Origin: Kribbella monticola
GTDB taxonomy: Bacteria > Actinomycetota > Actinomycetes > Propionibacteriales > Kribbellaceae
Direction: 5' to 3'
Assembly (NCBI RefSeq): GCF_003261635.1
Contig: NZ_QFXK01000010.1
Coordinates: forward strand, 372,001-436,000
DNA: 64,000 nt
Part shown: piece by piece, positions 1 to 9,780 of the stretch
Layout of the letters: every line of letters begins with the position of its first letter
How positions within the stretch are numbered: position 1 is the first letter of the stretch
Position numbers and translations under genes: made by a program
The notes under the pieces: model-generated
Seen by the model: only the letters and a program-made list of their open reading frames with translations
Told to the model about the DNA's origin: nothing
The model's database searches: none

Positions 1-404
1 CCGCGGTTGACGTCGAGCTCGTCCACGGTTTCCTTCAGCCGCTTGAACGCCTCGTCGTCGGTGAGGTCACCCGGAACGAACCGGAATCCCTCGGCAAGCT
101 GCTGCCAGACCTCCTCGCGGAACGGCGTCCGCGCGTGCTCCTTGACCGAGTCGTGCACGATCTGGGCGAAGTCCTGGTTGCTGAAGTCACGCCGGGCGAA
201 GCCGACCAGGGCGAAACCGGGCGGCAACAGGCCCCGGTTCGCCAGGTCGTACACGGCCGGCATCAGCTTCTTGCGGGCCAGGTCTCCGGTGACGCCGAAG
301 ATCACCAGGCTGCAAGGCCCGGCGATCCTGGGGAGCCGTCGGTCCTGGGGATCCCGCAGCGGGTTCACCGGGGCGGTGGGCTCCTCGTCGAGCTCTGCGG
401 TCAT
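1..404 (-). CDS. zwf: Glucose-6-phosphate dehydrogenase, N-terminal part
   Basis: Oxidises glucose-6-phosphate to 6-phosphogluconolactone with NADP, the entry step of the oxidative pentose phosphate pathway. Only the first 134 residues lie in the window; the gene runs off the left edge. The Rossmann nucleotide-binding motif is complete (GVTGDLARKKLMPA, about residues 37-50). The ATG at 404-402 overlaps the pgi stop by four bases (ATGA), so it is translationally coupled as the last visible gene of tkt-tal-pgi-zwf. In other actinobacteria opcA and pgl follow zwf, but that region is outside the window. Confidence 0.95.
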   Translation of the reverse strand, partial: MTAELDEEPTAPVNPLRDPQDRRLPRIAGPCSLVIFGVTGDLARKKLMPAVYDLANRGLLPPGFALVGFARRDFSNQDFAQIVHDSVKEHARTPFREEVWQQLAEGFRFVPGDLTDDEAFKRLKETVDELDVNR

Positions 405-2014
405 GCGCCGCCGTCCTCCGATTTGTCAGGTGCGTCGAGTAGGGAGATCAGCTGCTCCACGCCGGCGGCGGGATCGGTGAGGTGCAGCCGTAGTACGGGC
501 CGGCCACGGTCGGCCAGTACGCCGGCGTCGCCCGCGGCCTGGGCCGAGATCAGCGTGCCGAACGAGAACGGGCGGTCGGGGATCTCGACGTCGGCCGATT
601 CCGACGAGGTGATCTGCAGGAACACGCCCTGCGGGTGGCCACCCTTGTGGTACTGACCGGTGGAGTGCAGGAATCGCGGTCCCCAGCCGAATGTGACCGG
701 ACGGCCGGTACGGCTGCTCAGAGCAGGCCGGATGGCGATCAGGTTCTCGTCGCGCTCGGAGTCCAAGTAGGCCATCACGGCGAGGTAGCCGTCGTCGCCG
801 AGCTTGCTCAGCAGCGAGTCGAGCGCACCCTTGACCGTGTCGACGCCGTCGAGCAGGTCCTCGGTCGCCCGAACCTCTACAGCTCCGTCGGTGAAGGCAG
901 CGGCCTCGGGCTCCGGCTGCGCGTCCAGCAGCCCACGAGCGGCCTTCTTGGCGCTCTCTACATCCGGCTGGTCGAACGGGTTGATCCCGAGCAGGTAACC
1001 GGCCACAGCAGTGGCCGTCTCCCACAACAGCATCTGTCCGCCGAGCGAACCGGAGGTCAGAGCAGTCGGTACGTCGCTGGTCGCCTTGTCGGCCAGCAGC
1101 GCGTTGACGATGTCGGGCGCGTCGCTGTGCAGCTCCGGTGCGTGCAGGCCCTTCACTGCGACGGGCAACACCCCCGTGCCGTTCTTACCGGTGCTCTCGG
1201 CAATCAACTGCTCGGCCCAGTCCGGGAACCCGACGATGTCAGTGCCGTCGGCAGTGATGATCGCCTTGTCCCGGCCCGCACTGCCGGCCAGTACTGCGCC
1301 CAGCAGGAGCGCCGGGTTGTCCGCAGAGTCGGCCTGCAACGCGGGAGCGGCCTCGGCCGCCTGGTCCAGCAGCTCAGCGATGTCGGCGCCCGCAAGCCCC
1401 GACGGGACGAGCCCGAAGGCGGTGAGCGCGCTGTAGCGCCCACCGACGTTCGGGTCGGCCAGGAAGGTCTTGCGGTAACCCTCGTCGGCCGCGAGCTTCT
1501 CGAACGGCGAGCCCGGGTCGGTCACGACGACGACCCGCGAAGCCGCGTCGATCCCGGCATCCTTGAACGCCTTGACGAACACGCGCCGCTGACTGTCGGT
1601 CTCCACCGTGCCGCCCGACTTGCTCGACACGACGATCACCGTGCGCTGCAGGTCGCCGGCCAGCGCCCGCGCGATCACGCTCGGGTTGGTCGAGTCCAGG
1701 ACGACGAGCTCGACGCCGGCCGTCTTGGTGATGACCTCGGGAGCGAGCGAGGAACCGCCCATGCCCGCGAGCACGATCCGATCCAGGCCCTCGGCGCGCA
1801 GGTCGGCCTGCAGCGCCTCGATCTCGGCCAGCAGCGGCCGCGAGGTGTCGTGCAGGTCGACCCAGTTGAGCCGGATCGCCGACTCGGACTCGGCCTCCGG
1901 ACCCCAGATGGTGGCGTCCTTGGCCGCGATCCGGGAGGCGATCTTCTCCGCGACGAGCCGCTCGATCGTCTCGGCCCACTCGCCGTTGACTGCGGTGACG
2001 GTCGGAGTGCTCAC
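401..2014 (-). CDS. pgi: Glucose-6-phosphate isomerase
   Basis: Interconverts glucose-6-phosphate and fructose-6-phosphate in the cytoplasm. The protein has 537 residues, near the usual length. It contains two SIS-type sugar phosphate sites: GMGGSSLAP (84-92) and SKSGGT (131-136). The GTG start at 2014 overlaps the tal stop (GTGA) and the stop overlaps zwf, so tal, pgi and zwf are one coupled unit. Placing pgi between tal and zwf ties the isomerase to the pentose phosphate cycle, allowing fructose-6-phosphate made by transketolase and transaldolase to be recycled into the NADPH-generating branch. This metabolic reading is inferred from gene order. Confidence 0.93.
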   Translation of the reverse strand: MSTPTVTAVNGEWAETIERLVAEKIASRIAAKDATIWGPEAESESAIRLNWVDLHDTSRPLLAEIEALQADLRAEGLDRIVLAGMGGSSLAPEVITKTAGVELVVLDSTNPSVIARALAGDLQRTVIVVSSKSGGTVETDSQRRVFVKAFKDAGIDAASRVVVVTDPGSPFEKLAADEGYRKTFLADPNVGGRYSALTAFGLVPSGLAGADIAELLDQAAEAAPALQADSADNPALLLGAVLAGSAGRDKAIITADGTDIVGFPDWAEQLIAESTGKNGTGVLPVAVKGLHAPELHSDAPDIVNALLADKATSDVPTALTSGSLGGQMLLWETATAVAGYLLGINPFDQPDVESAKKAARGLLDAQPEPEAAAFTDGAVEVRATEDLLDGVDTVKGALDSLLSKLGDDGYLAVMAYLDSERDENLIAIRPALSSRTGRPVTFGWGPRFLHSTGQYHKGGHPQGVFLQITSSESADVEIPDRPFSFGTLISAQAAGDAGVLADRGRPVLRLHLTDPAAGVEQLISLLDAPDKSEDGGA

Positions 2015-3120
2015 TTGGCGGCCGCCTTGAGGGCCGACGTGACGGTGTCCTGCAGCTCGGTCCAGGAGGCGTCGAACTTGCTGACACCCTCGTCCTCGAG
2101 CACCTGCACGACCTCGTCGTACGAGATGCCCAGCGCCTCGAGGTCGGCGATCACCTTACGGTCGGCGTCGTAGTCGCCGCGGACCGTGTCACCCGGCACC
2201 TCGCCGTGGTCGGCGAACGCCTCGATCGTTGCCTGCGGCATCGTGTTGACGACGCCGTTGGTGATCAGCTGCTCGACGTACATGGTGTCCTTGTACGCCG
2301 GGTCCTTGACGCCGGTGGAGGCCCACAGCGGGCGCTGCGGCTTGGCGCCGGCGGTCTCGATCTCGCGCCAGCGGTCGGACGAGAAGATCTCCTCGTACGC
2401 CTCGAAGGCGAGCCGGGCGTTCGCGATCGCCGCCTTGCCCCGCAGGGCTTTCGCCTCATCGGTGCCGATGGCATCGAGTCGCTTGTCGACCTCGGTGTCC
2501 ACCCGGCTGACGAAGAACGAGGCGACGCTGCCGAGCTTGGTGACGTCGTGCCCGTTGTCGATCGCCTTCTCGACGCCGGTCAGGAACGCGTCCACGACCG
2601 CCTTGTAGCGCTCCAGCGAGAAGATCAGCGTCACGTTCACACTGATGCCCTGGGCAAGCGTCTCGGCGATCGCCGGGATGCCTTCCTTGGTGGCCGGGAT
2701 CTTCACGAACACGTTCTCCCGGCCGACGGTGTCCCACAGCTCCTTGGCCTGGGCGATCGTCTTGGCGGTGTCGCGGGCCAGCCCGGGCTCGACCTCGATC
2801 GAGACCCGGCCGTCGACCCCCTCGGAGTCGTCGTAGACCGGCTTGAACAGGTCGGCGGCGTTCCGGACGTCGTCGGTGGTGATCACCCGGATCGCCTGGT
2901 CGGTCGAGACGCCGTCGGCAGCCAGGGTGTGCACCTGGTCGGCGTACGCGTTCGCGTCGGAGATGGCCTTGGCGAAGATCGTCGGGTTGGTGGTCACCCC
3001 GCTGATGTGCTGGTCGTGGATCAGGGTTTCCAGGCTGCCGCTGGTGAGCCGCTGCCGGGAGAGGTCGTCGAGCCAGATGGAAACCCCGGCGTCGGCGAGG
3101 TCTTTCAAACGATCGGTCAT
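2011..3120 (-). CDS. tal: Transaldolase
   Basis: Moves the dihydroxyacetone unit between sedoheptulose-7-phosphate and glyceraldehyde-3-phosphate in the non-oxidative pentose phosphate pathway. The 369-residue protein matches the longer actinobacterial TalB type. The substrate loop GVTTNPT is at 41-47, and the Schiff-base lysine is in FVKIPAT (K140). The ATG at 3120 has GGAGGG eight bases upstream. It starts 35 bases after tkt stops and its own stop overlaps the pgi GTG. Confidence 0.95.
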   Translation of the reverse strand: MTDRLKDLADAGVSIWLDDLSRQRLTSGSLETLIHDQHISGVTTNPTIFAKAISDANAYADQVHTLAADGVSTDQAIRVITTDDVRNAADLFKPVYDDSEGVDGRVSIEVEPGLARDTAKTIAQAKELWDTVGRENVFVKIPATKEGIPAIAETLAQGISVNVTLIFSLERYKAVVDAFLTGVEKAIDNGHDVTKLGSVASFFVSRVDTEVDKRLDAIGTDEAKALRGKAAIANARLAFEAYEEIFSSDRWREIETAGAKPQRPLWASTGVKDPAYKDTMYVEQLITNGVVNTMPQATIEAFADHGEVPGDTVRGDYDADRKVIADLEALGISYDEVVQVLEDEGVSKFDASWTELQDTVTSALKAAAK

Positions 3121-3155
3121 GTCCGAAGCCCTCCGAAATGTTCTGTTGTGGATGT

Positions 3156-5339
3156 TCAGTTCTTGGGCGCGGCGTAGGTGTCGGCCGGTCCGACCGGCCC
3201 GGCTGCTGCCCGGCTCGGCGCAACACCGCTGCCACCGAGTTCGGCGGCCGCCGCGATGCTGTCCTTGGCTGCCTGTACGACGGCCTCGGCGGTGATGCCG
3301 AACTCCGTGTACAGCCGCTGGTAGTCGGCCGAGGCGCCGTAGTGCTCCAGGCTCACGGTCCGCCCGGCGTCACCGACGATCTCGCGCCAGCCCAGCTTGA
3401 TCCCGGCCTCGACCGAGACCCGGGCCCGTACGCCGGCCGGGATGACCGACTCGCGGTACGCGTCGTCCTGCTCGTCGAACCACTCGCGGGAGACCAGCGA
3501 CACGACCCGGGCCTTGATGCCCTCGTCGGCCAGCGTCTTGCGGGCCTCGACGGCGAGCTGCAGTTCCGACCCGGTGCCGATCAGGATCACGTCCGGGGTG
3601 CCCTCGGTGTCGAGCAGCGTGTAACCACCCTTGTGCACGTTCTCCGTGGTCGCGTAGCCGTCCGTACCGCGCGGGTAGGTCGGCACGTTCTGCCGGGTCA
3701 GCACCAGGCCGGCCGGACGATCGGTGTGCTCGAGGATCGTCGCCCACGCGGCCGCCGTCTCGTTCGCGTCGGCAGGCCGGACCACGTCGAGGCCGGGGAT
3801 CGCGCGCAGCGCGGCCAGGTGCTCCACCGGCTGGTGCGTCGGACCGTCCTCGCCGAGGCCGATCGAGTCGTGCGTCCAGACGTAGGTCACGGGCAGCTTC
3901 ATCAGCGCGGCCAGCCGGACCGCCGGACGCATGTAGTCGCTGAAGACGAGGAACGTGCCGCCGTACGGGCGGGTGCGGCCGTGCAGGGCGATGCCGTTCA
4001 GGATCGAGCCCATACCGTGCTCGCGGATCCCGAAGTGCAGGACCCGGCCGTACTCGTTGCCCTGGAACTCCTTGGTGGCGTGCTCGGCCGGGATGAACGA
4101 CGGCTGCCCCTTCGGGGTGGTGTTGTTCGAGCCCGCCAGGTCGGCCGAACCGCCCCACAGCTCGGGCAGCTCCGGCGCGATCTTGGTCAGCACCTCACCG
4201 GAGGCCGCGCGGGTGGCGACGCCCTTCGCATCGGCCTCCCAGCTCGGCAGCGCGTCCCGCCAGCCCTTCGGCAGCTCCCGCTTGCCCAGCCGGTCGAACA
4301 GCTCGGCCTCCTCGGGCGCCGCGGTCTTCCACGCGTCGAACTTGGTGGTCCACTCGTCCTGCAGCGCCTTGCCACGCTCGACGGCCTTGCGGGTGTGCTC
4401 GATGACGTCCGCTGCGACCTCGAAGTTCTGCTCGGGGTCGAAGCCGAGGATCTTCTTGGTCGCGGCGACCTCGGCGGCGCCCGCGGCCGAGCCGTGGATC
4501 TTGCCGGTGTTCTGCGCGTTCGGGGCCGGCCAGCCGATGATCGTGTGCAGCCGGATGAAGGTCGGCTTGTCGGTGACCGCGTGACCGGCCTCGATCGCGT
4601 CGTACAGCGCCTGCACGTCTTCCTCGTAGCCGGTGCCGCCGTTGGTCCAGTCGACGTCGTGGACATCCCAGCCGTACGCCGCGTAGCGCGCCGCCACGTC
4701 CTCGGAGAACGCGATGTTCGTGTCGTCCTCGATGGAGATCTTGTTGGCGTCGTAGATCACCGTCAGGTTGCCGAGCTTCTGGTGACCCGCGAGCGAGGAG
4801 GCCTCCGACGAGACGCCCTCCTCCAGGTCGCCGTCCGAGGCGATCACGTAGACGCGGTGATCGAACGGGCTCTGGCCGGCGCCGGCGTTCGGGTCGAAGA
4901 GGCCACGCTCGCGGCGGGCGGCCATCGCCATCCCGACCGCGTTGCCGACACCCTGGCCGAGCGGACCGGTGGTCGTCTCGACGCCCGGGGTGTGCTGGTA
5001 CTCCGGGTGGCCCGGCGTCGCGCTGCCCCACGTCCGCAGGGACTTCAGGTCGTCGAGCTCCAGGCCGAAGCCGGCCAGGTAGAGCTGGATGTAGAGCGTC
5101 AGGCTGGAATGCCCGGCCGACAGCACGAAACGGTCCCGCCCGGCCCAGTGCGGGTCGGCGGGGTTGTGCCGCATCACCTTCTGGAACAGCAGATAGGCGG
5201 CCGGCGCGAGGCTCATCGCCGTACCGGGGTGGCCGTTACCGACCTTCTCCACAGCATCCAGCGCGAGCACGCGTACGGTGTCGACCGCACGCTTGTCGAG
5301 CTCGGTCCAGTCAAGCTTGGGGCTGGTCTTCTCCGTCAC
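3156..5339 (-). CDS. tkt: Transketolase
   Basis: Thiamine diphosphate enzyme that moves two-carbon units between ketose and aldose phosphates. Motifs present include GNGHPGTA near the N-terminus, the TPP-binding [11 protein letters not shown] segment, and the C-terminal IREHGMG and [13 protein letters not shown] blocks. I place the start at the GTG at 5339, which reads into [10 protein letters not shown] where the conserved domain begins. It has AGGAG ten bases upstream and gives 727 residues. The frame stays open upstream to 5492, and an in-frame GTG at 5441 lies just after a possible -10 (TAGGCT, 5450-5455), so a 34-residue N-terminal extension is possible. First gene of tkt-tal-pgi-zwf. 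Confidence 0.93.
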   Translation of the reverse strand: MTEKTSPKLDWTELDKRAVDTVRVLALDAVEKVGNGHPGTAMSLAPAAYLLFQKVMRHNPADPHWAGRDRFVLSAGHSSLTLYIQLYLAGFGLELDDLKSLRTWGSATPGHPEYQHTPGVETTTGPLGQGVGNAVGMAMAARRERGLFDPNAGAGQSPFDHRVYVIASDGDLEEGVSSEASSLAGHQKLGNLTVIYDANKISIEDDTNIAFSEDVAARYAAYGWDVHDVDWTNGGTGYEEDVQALYDAIEAGHAVTDKPTFIRLHTIIGWPAPNAQNTGKIHGSAAGAAEVAATKKILGFDPEQNFEVAADVIEHTRKAVERGKALQDEWTTKFDAWKTAAPEEAELFDRLGKRELPKGWRDALPSWEADAKGVATRAASGEVLTKIAPELPELWGGSADLAGSNNTTPKGQPSFIPAEHATKEFQGNEYGRVLHFGIREHGMGSILNGIALHGRTRPYGGTFLVFSDYMRPAVRLAALMKLPVTYVWTHDSIGLGEDGPTHQPVEHLAALRAIPGLDVVRPADANETAAAWATILEHTDRPAGLVLTRQNVPTYPRGTDGYATTENVHKGGYTLLDTEGTPDVILIGTGSELQLAVEARKTLADEGIKARVVSLVSREWFDEQDDAYRESVIPAGVRARVSVEAGIKLGWREIVGDAGRTVSLEHYGASADYQRLYTEFGITAEAVVQAAKDSIAAAAELGGSGVAPSRAAAGPVGPADTYAAPKN

Positions 5340-5654
5340 GCCGGCGGCGCTCCTCTCGATGGCTGCGAACACTGCTCTGTCGGTGTCCGAGGGACCGGCC
5401 GGACCCGTGGGTCCCGTGCCGTGAGCGCCCCCGCGCTGCACCGTGTGCGAGCCTACTCGCCCGGCCGTCTCAGGCCCTTCATACCTCGCCAACCGGACAT
5501 CCGGGTTGCTTGTTCCCGAACGTCTCGGACCTCACACCGGTACCCCGGCCGACACCTCGGTGCGGGTGGGTGCAGGGGAGTCCTACGGGGCGTCGTAGAC
5601 TGTCGAACCGTCAGCGCCGGAACCCGGCGTCAACCCACTCAGTTCGAGGTGTTC
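5340..5654. promoter_or_regulatory. Divergent tkt / ctaB control region
   Basis: This 315-base stretch separates two divergently transcribed genes and holds no convincing gene of its own. On the minus strand TAGGCT at 5450-5455 is a plausible tkt -10. On the plus strand TAGACT at 5596-5601 is a plausible ctaB -10, leaving a leader of about 50 bases. No good -35 is visible for either. GAGG at 5646-5649 serves the ctaB GTG. Confidence 0.45.
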
Positions 5655-6641
5655 GTGACGGCCGTCGACCCGCGTCCAGCCGCGACGACGTCGTACCCGG
5701 CGCCGCTGCCGACCGACCCAGCCCTGGAGATCGATCAGTCTCCGGTTCCGGGCCCGTCGGTGCGCGACGTGATCAAGGCGTACGTCGGTCTGACCAAGCC
5801 GCGCATCATCGAGCTCCTGCTGATCACGACCGTGCCGGTGATGTTCCTGGCCGCGGGTGGGGTGCCAGGACTCGGTGTCGTCGCGGCGACCCTGCTGGGC
5901 GGCATCCTCGCCGCCGGCAGCGCGAACACGATCAACTGCGTGCTCGACCGCGACATCGACGAGCAGATGCGCCGGACCCGCCGTCGCCCGCTGCCGCGGC
6001 ACGCGGTCAGCCCGCGTTCGGCGACGGTTTTCGGCGTCGTGCTGGGGATTCTCGCCACCCTCGAGCTCGGCCTGCTGGTCAACTGGCTGTCCTCGCTGCT
6101 CGCGCTGGCCGCGAACGCCTTCTACGTCTTCGGCTACACGATGGTGCTGAAGCGGCGGACCGTGCAGAACATCGTCTGGGGCGGCATCGCCGGCTGCTTC
6201 CCGACCCTGATCGGCTGGACCTCCGTCACCAACTCGCTGGCCTGGACCCCGCTGGTGCTCTTCGGCGTGGTCTTCTTCTGGACCCCACCGCACACCTGGG
6301 CCCTGGCAATGCGGTACCGCGAGGACTACGCCTCGGTCGACGTGCCGATGCTCCCCGTCGTCGCCACCCCGGTCGCCACCGCCCGCCAGATCCTGGCGTA
6401 CAGCCTCGTCATGGTGGCCACCTCGATCGCCCTCTGGCCGATCGGCGGCACCGGCCTCGTCTACCCGCTCGCAGCCGTCGTCCTCGGCGTCGTCTTCCTC
6501 CGCGAAGCCTTCGCCCTCCTCGCCCGAGCCAACACCGGCGCCGAAGGCGCAGCCCTCCGCCCGATGCGCCTCTTCCACTTCTCCAACATCTACCTGGCAC
6601 TCCTCTTCATCGCAGCAGCCATCGACCCACTTCTCCGCTAG
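5655..6641 (+). CDS. ctaB: Protoheme IX farnesyltransferase (heme O synthase)
   Basis: Adds a farnesyl group to heme B to make heme O, the precursor of the heme A used by cytochrome aa3 oxidase. It is a polytopic membrane protein of 328 residues with about eight to nine hydrophobic helices. The UbiA prenyl-diphosphate Asp motif NCVLDRDID and the second loop YREDYASVD are both present. The frame is open from far upstream, but that part is antisense to tkt. The GTG at 5655, with GAGG five bases before it, gives the normal family length. ctaA, the next pathway step, lies 1.4 kb downstream on the other strand. Confidence 0.92.
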   Translation: MTAVDPRPAATTSYPAPLPTDPALEIDQSPVPGPSVRDVIKAYVGLTKPRIIELLLITTVPVMFLAAGGVPGLGVVAATLLGGILAAGSANTINCVLDRDIDEQMRRTRRRPLPRHAVSPRSATVFGVVLGILATLELGLLVNWLSSLLALAANAFYVFGYTMVLKRRTVQNIVWGGIAGCFPTLIGWTSVTNSLAWTPLVLFGVVFFWTPPHTWALAMRYREDYASVDVPMLPVVATPVATARQILAYSLVMVATSIALWPIGGTGLVYPLAAVVLGVVFLREAFALLARANTGAEGAALRPMRLFHFSNIYLALLFIAAAIDPLLR

Positions 6642-6849
6642 TAGTTGCTAACGGCATCGAGCCCATTTCGCCTGAGAAAGCACGCGTTGTGGCTGGCGAG
6701 GCACAGATAGTTGCCTAGGTACCCGTTTCTGCCAGTGAACAGCTGGTGGCTGGGAGTTGTCCCGTTGACCTTGTGCGGCGTGAGTGTTGCCATGGGGGAA
6801 GTCCGTGGAGTGGCTCCAGCTGGGGCGGACGGCGCGTCAGGGGGACGCA

Positions 6850-7974
6850 GTGGGGGTCAGAAAAGCACGTATAGCAGCGGTATCGGTGGTGGCGTTGCTC
6901 GGTACGACGTTGTCGGTCGGGCCGGCCGATGCGGGTGGGAGTCACAGCAGTCTTCAGCCGGTGGTGACCGGGCTGGACGGGCCTCGCGGGGTGGCTGTCA
7001 GCGCCGATGGGCGGAAGGTCATCTACAGCGTGACCGACGGCTCCGTGTACGAGGCTTGGGCTTTCGGGCTGAACAAGCACATCCGGAAGCTCGGCCAGGT
7101 CCCGGGCGGCTTCCCGCCGGCGATCGACACCAACGTCTGGGGTGTGACGTACGCGCTCACCGGTGGCGGCGGGCCTGAAGGGGATTCCCCGCCTGGTGGA
7201 GCGACTCTCTACAAGCTGCGCCCGGGTAGGTCTGCTCAGGTGGTCGCCGACATCGCGAAGTACCAGGCGCACGACCCGGATCCGTACGACCAGGAGAGCG
7301 CTCCGACGGAGTCGAATCCGTTCGGCGTGGCGGCGCTGCGGGACCGTACCGTGCTGGTGTCGGACGCGGCGGGCAACGACCTGCTCAGGGTGTGGCCGAA
7401 CGGCTCCATCAAGACCGTCGCCAGGATCAAGCCCCGGATGGTGAAGGTGCCGTCGGGTCTGCCGGCCAAGGATCCCGACGGCAACCCGCTGCCGCCCGCC
7501 GGTACGCCGATCCTCGCCGAAGGTGTGGCGACCTCGGTGACCGTCGGTTCGGACGGCTACTACTACCTCGGTGAGCTGCGCGGGTTCCCGGCCACGCCTG
7601 GTACGTCGGAGATCTGGCGGATCAAGCCGGGTTCGGTCGGCGCAGTGTGCGACCCGGCCCACCCGTACCGGGGCAACTGCCAGCGGTACGCCGACGGCTA
7701 CACCTCGATCGTCGATCTCGGTGCCGGTCCCGGCAACAAGATCTACGTGGTCGAGCTGGCCCGGAAGAGCTGGCTGCAGTTCGAACTCAACGGCGCAACC
7801 GCCGGAGCCCTGTTCGTGCAGTACCGCGGCGGTCACCAGCGCGGCGGCTACCGGCACGAGCTGGCGAAGGGGCAGCTCAACCTGCCAGGCGGCGTCGGCG
7901 TCAGCAGGAGCGGCGTCGTGTACGTCGCCTCGCCCATCTTCGGCCCAGGCTCAGTCGCAAGAGTCCGGTACTGA
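6850..7974 (+). CDS. Secreted ScyD/ScyE-like beta-propeller protein
   Basis: The product has 374 residues with a Sec-type signal peptide (basic VGVRKAR start, hydrophobic core, likely cleavage after PADA). The body has repeated short strands with GxxxxVYV/GxxYYLGEL patterns typical of a six-bladed propeller, and I recognise it as the ScyD/ScyE family. The function in non-cyanobacteria is not established. I chose GTG 6850 because AGGGGG sits about five bases upstream and the signal peptide begins there; an in-frame GTG at 6784 would bury the signal. It stands alone between ctaB and ctaA and ends at a strong terminator. The 208 bases before it hold no gene. Confidence 0.75.
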   Translation: MGVRKARIAAVSVVALLGTTLSVGPADAGGSHSSLQPVVTGLDGPRGVAVSADGRKVIYSVTDGSVYEAWAFGLNKHIRKLGQVPGGFPPAIDTNVWGVTYALTGGGGPEGDSPPGGATLYKLRPGRSAQVVADIAKYQAHDPDPYDQESAPTESNPFGVAALRDRTVLVSDAAGNDLLRVWPNGSIKTVARIKPRMVKVPSGLPAKDPDGNPLPPAGTPILAEGVATSVTVGSDGYYYLGELRGFPATPGTSEIWRIKPGSVGAVCDPAHPYRGNCQRYADGYTSIVDLGAGPGNKIYVVELARKSWLQFELNGATAGALFVQYRGGHQRGGYRHELAKGQLNLPGGVGVSRSGVVYVASPIFGPGSVARVRY

Positions 7975-7981
7975 CGGACAC

Positions 7982-8018
7982 CCCGGGGCGTCTGGTCCAC
8001 CTGGCCGGACGCCCCGGG
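7982..8018. terminator. Bidirectional terminator between propeller gene and ctaA
   Basis: A perfect 11-bp stem, CCCGGGGCGTC (7982-7992) with GACGCCCCGGG (8008-8018), can be extended inward through the 15-base loop by further pairs. It lies between two convergent gene ends (7974 and 8049), so it probably serves both strands. Confidence 0.8.
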
Positions 8019-8048
8019 TACCACGCCCGATCGCGTCGTCGGTGACTG

Positions 8049-8975
8049 TCAGGTAGCCGGCGTGCCGCGTTCGCCGTACACGGCTGTGACCAGGGCGATC
8101 AGGACGCCGGCGAAGAACATGTGGATGAGCACGAGGCCCCACGGCAGGCCCGTGAAGTACTGCGTGAAGCCGACCGCGCCCTGCAGCAACTCCATCGCCA
8201 GCAGCCAGGCGGCGAGCTTGCGCAGCGCTCGGGACGTCGCCGTCACTCGCGTCGCGATCACCAGACCGATCGTCACGCCCAGCAGGCCGAACACGACATC
8301 CGCGTGCAGCTGACTGATCACGGTCTCGTCGAAACCGTTCCGCCCGGTGTCGGGATCACCCGAGTGCGGACCGGCGCCGGTGACAAGGGTGCCGAGGGCA
8401 ACGGCCAGCCAGACCGCAACCACACAAGCGGTTGCGAGCGCGCGAACGACCGGGGGAGTGTGCGGATAGGGACTCGTGCGGGAGCGGCGCATCATCGACA
8501 CGGTCAGCGTGATGATGATCGGTGAGACGAGGAAGTGCGCGGAGACGATCCACGGGTTCAGCCCGGTCAGCACGCTGATGCCACCGATGACCGCCTGCAA
8601 GGGAATCCCGAGCGCGGCCGCGGTCGCCAGGCGACGCAGGTCCGTACGCCGTGGCCGGTACCGCATGACCACGAGCCAGGTCAGGATCGCGATCACCCCG
8701 ACCACGAACCCGAGCATCCGGTTGCCGAACTCGATCGCCCCGTGGATCCCGAGCGCGCTGTGCGGCACGTACGACGCATCGGTACACGACGGCCAGGTCG
8801 GGCAACCCAGCCCCGAACCCGTCAACCGCACCAGCCCACCGGTCACCACGATGCCGATGTTGGCCACCACCGACGCCCAGCCCCACCGCCGAACGACATC
8901 CAGACTCGGCTCCGGCACCAACCGCCAGAACCCAGTCACACCCTCGTCCTCACGCACCGTGGTCTCCGTGGTCAC
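8049..8975 (-). CDS. ctaA: Heme A synthase (COX15/CtaA family)
   Basis: Oxidises the C8 methyl of heme O to make heme A for cytochrome oxidase. It is an integral membrane protein of 308 residues with about eight helices in two homologous halves. The extracytoplasmic cysteine pair GCPTWPSC and heme-ligand histidines (HGAIEFGNR, SAHFLVS, QLHADVVFG, LIHMFFAG) are visible. The start at GTG 8975 is chosen because TAGAGT (8982-8987) lies exactly six bases before it, the leaderless pattern; GTG 8981 is the alternative and adds two residues. The downstream ABC-suf neighbourhood links heme and Fe-S supply. Confidence 0.92.
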   Translation of the reverse strand: MTTETTVREDEGVTGFWRLVPEPSLDVVRRWGWASVVANIGIVVTGGLVRLTGSGLGCPTWPSCTDASYVPHSALGIHGAIEFGNRMLGFVVGVIAILTWLVVMRYRPRRTDLRRLATAAALGIPLQAVIGGISVLTGLNPWIVSAHFLVSPIIITLTVSMMRRSRTSPYPHTPPVVRALATACVVAVWLAVALGTLVTGAGPHSGDPDTGRNGFDETVISQLHADVVFGLLGVTIGLVIATRVTATSRALRKLAAWLLAMELLQGAVGFTQYFTGLPWGLVLIHMFFAGVLIALVTAVYGERGTPAT

Positions 8976-8981
8976 CGGCAC

Positions 8982-8987
8982 ACTCTA
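8982..8987 (-). promoter_or_regulatory. -10 box for leaderless ctaA
   Basis: TAGAGT on the minus strand ends six bases before GTG 8975. Transcription would begin at the start codon. Confidence 0.5.
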
Positions 8988-9000
8988 GATACAGGCCTCG

Positions 9001-9780
9001 TCAGTCCCAGCGGAAGGTCCGGGAGACGAGGTAGGCGAGGAGGGCGGACCACAGAGCGAGGGAGAGGGCGGCGGCCCATGGGATCACGCCTTCGATGGTG
9101 GAGTTGGCGAGGCCGTTGGCCAGGGCTGCGCTGGGGAGCAGGCGTACTACGGACTGCATGCCGGCGGGGTATTCGTCGACCGGGGTCATCAGGCCGCCGC
9201 CGACGAGCAGCAGCAGGTAGAGCAGGTTCGCGGCGGCGAGGGTGGCTTCGGCTCGGAGGATGCCGGACATGAGCAAACCGAGCGACGCGAAGGCTGCCGT
9301 GCCGCACACGATCATCAGGACGACGCCGATGACCGCCGAAGCGCCGCCGACGGGTTTCCAGCCGAGCGCGAAGCCGGTGCCGACTAGTACGGCGAGCTGG
9401 ATCACCTGGATGGCCAGGACCGAGCCGATCTTGCCCGCGAGCAGTCCGGTCCGGGACAGGGGAGAGGCGCCGAGACGCTTGATCACGCCGTACCGGCGCT
9501 CGAAGCCGGTCGCGATGGCCAGTGAAGTAAAGGACGAAGACAGCACGGCCAGTGCGAGCACACGCGGTACTGCGAGGTCCACAGCTCGCCCGTCGCCGAG
9601 CGGGAGCCGATCGCCCAGCCCGGTGCCACCGAGCAGCAAAAGCAGCCCCAGCGGGATCACCAGTGCGAGCAACAGCTGCTCACCGTTGCGGATCAGCAGC
9701 CGGAACTCCATCCGAGCGTGCGACAACACCTTGCGAGTCCAGGGCGCAGAACCCGGCTGCGGAGCATATGTAGTACTCAT
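9001..9780 (-). CDS. ABC-2 type exporter permease
   Basis: Membrane subunit of a two-gene ABC exporter, 259 residues. It has a cytoplasmic N-terminal segment followed by about six hydrophobic helices in the ABC-2 (DrrB-like) arrangement, including the FERRYGVIKRLGASPLSR loop that couples to the ATPase. ATG 9780 overlaps the ATPase stop (ATGA). It lies between ctaA and the suf operon, an order I recall from other actinobacteria, where a role in heme or metal handling has been guessed but not shown. The substrate is unknown. Confidence 0.88.
   Translation of the reverse strand: MSTTYAPQPGSAPWTRKVLSHARMEFRLLIRNGEQLLLALVIPLGLLLLLGGTGLGDRLPLGDGRAVDLAVPRVLALAVLSSSFTSLAIATGFERRYGVIKRLGASPLSRTGLLAGKIGSVLAIQVIQLAVLVGTGFALGWKPVGGASAVIGVVLMIVCGTAAFASLGLLMSGILRAEATLAAANLLYLLLLVGGGLMTPVDEYPAGMQSVVRLLPSAALANGLANSTIEGVIPWAAALSLALWSALLAYLVSRTFRWD

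Noticed and set aside
3138..5654. The first two thirds of a 1167-residue open frame on the plus strand
   Set aside because: It is antisense to tkt and reads as Arg/Gly/Val-rich shadow protein. Only the final 328 residues (ctaB) have family features and a ribosome-binding site.
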